From NCBI GenBank assembly GCA_031260095.1, contig JAIRKN010000101.1, positions 1-7,902 on the forward strand: DNA of 7,902 nucleotides, written 5' to 3'. Shown here piece by piece: positions 7,503 to 7,902 of the stretch. Position numbers and translations under genes: made by a program. The notes beneath the pieces were generated by a model that was not told the DNA's origin, did not search any database, and worked only from the letters and a program-made list of their open reading frames with translations. The stretch's first letter is position 1, and each line of letters opens with the position of its first letter. The DNA is from Tannerella sp. Its GTDB lineage: Bacteria > Bacteroidota > Bacteroidia > Bacteroidales > Tannerellaceae.

Positions 7503-7534
7503 CAAAATTAAAGTATGAAATGGCAATCTCCAAA
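7503..7534 (-). promoter_or_regulatory. Consensus Bacteroides-type promoter for the susC operon
   Basis: On the minus strand, TTTG (7534-7531), a 20-nt spacer and TAATTTTG (7510-7503) match the Bacteroides primary-sigma consensus TTTG-N19-21-TAnnTTTG at every defined position. Transcription should start near 7496 and run left into susC. If an ECF sigma also controls the operon, as the STN domain suggests, its promoter would be separate and I cannot identify it. Confidence 0.72.
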
Positions 7535-7720
7535 TTTTTTTCGCTGTTTATATTGTACAGTTAAAAGAGAACCTCTTGCGATAGATAACCCGTACAAACT
7601 ATGTCCTGTTTTTTTTACCGATGTATAACAAATATGACACATTTCCGTAACATAATGTCAGGATATTTGCCTGCAATGTTAAATAATTGCGTCATGAACA
7701 AGAAATTTTTATTAAAAAAG
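7535..7720. other. AT-rich upstream regulatory region, no gene seen
   Basis: This stretch between the leftward and possible rightward promoters has no convincing gene. It holds an imperfect inverted repeat, ATATGACA (7632-7639) and TGTCAGGATAT (7656-7666), with the near-palindrome TAACATAATGTCA (7648-7660) inside it. It lies about 100 bp upstream of the susC promoter and could be a regulator site, but arm length and mismatches make chance quite possible. The right part contains short A and T runs. Confidence 0.3.
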
Positions 7721-7749
7721 TTAGATTAAAAAAAAAACATTTATCTTTG
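7721..7749 (+). promoter_or_regulatory. Possible divergent rightward promoter
   Basis: TATCTTTG (7742-7749) fits the -7 element TAnnTTTG exactly. The best -33 match is TTAG (7721-7724) at a short 17-nt spacing, so that element is weak. The spacer contains ten consecutive A (7728-7737). An ATG lies 26 bp downstream at 7776. Confidence 0.42.
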
Positions 7750-7775
7750 TCCACATATTTATTCCAACAATTGCT

Positions 7776-7902
7776 ATGATAAACTTAATTCTACTCATCC
7801 TGCAAAGGAAGATTTCTACTCTCCAAATCCCGAAATTCGTGGGGGGGGGGGGGGGGGGTAAACCGCAAAACATCATCAACTTATACCCCAAAATTGTACG
7901 CC
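7776..7902 (+). CDS. Possible start of a rightward gene, partial, with G18 tract
   Basis: From the ATG at 7776 the frame reads MINLILLILQRKIST and on through PKFV, then five or six glycines from the G-run, then GKPQNIINLYPK, and is open to the window edge (42 codons). It follows a plausible -7 element at a sensible distance. With 17 G the frame after the tract is also open (VNRKTSSTYTPK...); with 16 or 19 G it hits TAA at once. The minus strand also has an open frame across this stretch (7901 to about 7724), so coding direction is not proven. No family recognised. Confidence 0.22.
   Translation, partial: MINLILLILQRKISTLQIPKFVGGGGGGKPQNIINLYPKIVR
7841..7858. repeat. Homopolymer of 18 G
   Basis: Eighteen consecutive G, followed by TAAACCGC. 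This is very long for a bacterial homopolymer and is the only G-run of this kind in the window. It is either a slippage-prone, phase-variable tract or an error introduced by sequencing or assembly; its closeness to the window end is a reason for caution. Confidence 0.93.

Noticed and set aside
7515..7628. 37-codon plus-strand ORF starting MKWQSPNFFRC
   Set aside because: It overlaps the consensus leftward promoter, has no promoter of its own and resembles no family.
7693..7728. 11-codon plus-strand ORF MNKKFLLKKLD
   Set aside because: Too short to support and overlaps the possible rightward promoter, so it would end inside it.
7724..7901. Minus-strand frame across the poly-G tract as the C-terminus of a FecR-like gene
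   Set aside because: The frame is open to the edge, but its translation (poly-proline, then MSRIKFIIAIVGIN) does not resemble a FecR C-terminus, and it depends on the uncertain length of the G-run.

Overview
The window looks like part of a polysaccharide utilization locus (PUL) from a member of the Bacteroidota, most likely the Bacteroidales. Evidence: an adjacent SusC/SusD pair, an A-rich non-Shine-Dalgarno start context, and a promoter matching the Bacteroides consensus TTTG-N19-21-TAnnTTTG. The genus cannot be fixed from the sequence alone.

Layout. All three large genes are on the minus strand, so the operon reads right to left. A consensus promoter (7503-7534) with a leader of about 110 nt precedes a SusC-type TonB-dependent outer-membrane transporter (4179-7385). 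An unusually long 170-bp gap follows. It contains a previously uncalled 53-codon ORF (4005-4166) whose TGA overlaps the ATG of the next gene. Next come a SusD-type surface lipoprotein (2233-4008) and, 16 bp further on, a GH63/MGH1-like glycoside hydrolase lipoprotein (255-2216). Downstream of the operon are a short hairpin (210-226) and a perfect-period array of ten 21-bp units (1-210) that runs off the left edge.

How it works together. SusD should capture a glycan at the cell surface, SusC import it using TonB energy, and the GH63-like enzyme cleave a glucosidic (or related) linkage in the captured or imported sugar. The SusC carries an N-terminal STN domain. In this family that points to control by an ECF sigma/FecR anti-sigma pair, and neither gene is inside the window. 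The substrate cannot be named from these genes.

Right end. About 500 bp of AT-rich, apparently divergent regulatory DNA lies upstream of susC. It holds a possible rightward promoter (7721-7749) with an A10 run in its spacer, and the possible start of a rightward ORF (ATG at 7776). That ORF is interrupted by a run of 18 G (7841-7858), just 44 bp from the edge. The run is either a phase-variable tract or a sequencing/assembly artefact.

Most worth a second look: the SusC-SusD spacer, where a small ORF, a four-base start/stop overlap, a 9-bp complementarity covering the region in front of the SusD start, and duplicated start contexts together resemble a translational-coupling device; the 21-bp array, whose palindromic core flips between AC and GT as a linked pair; and the G18 tract.
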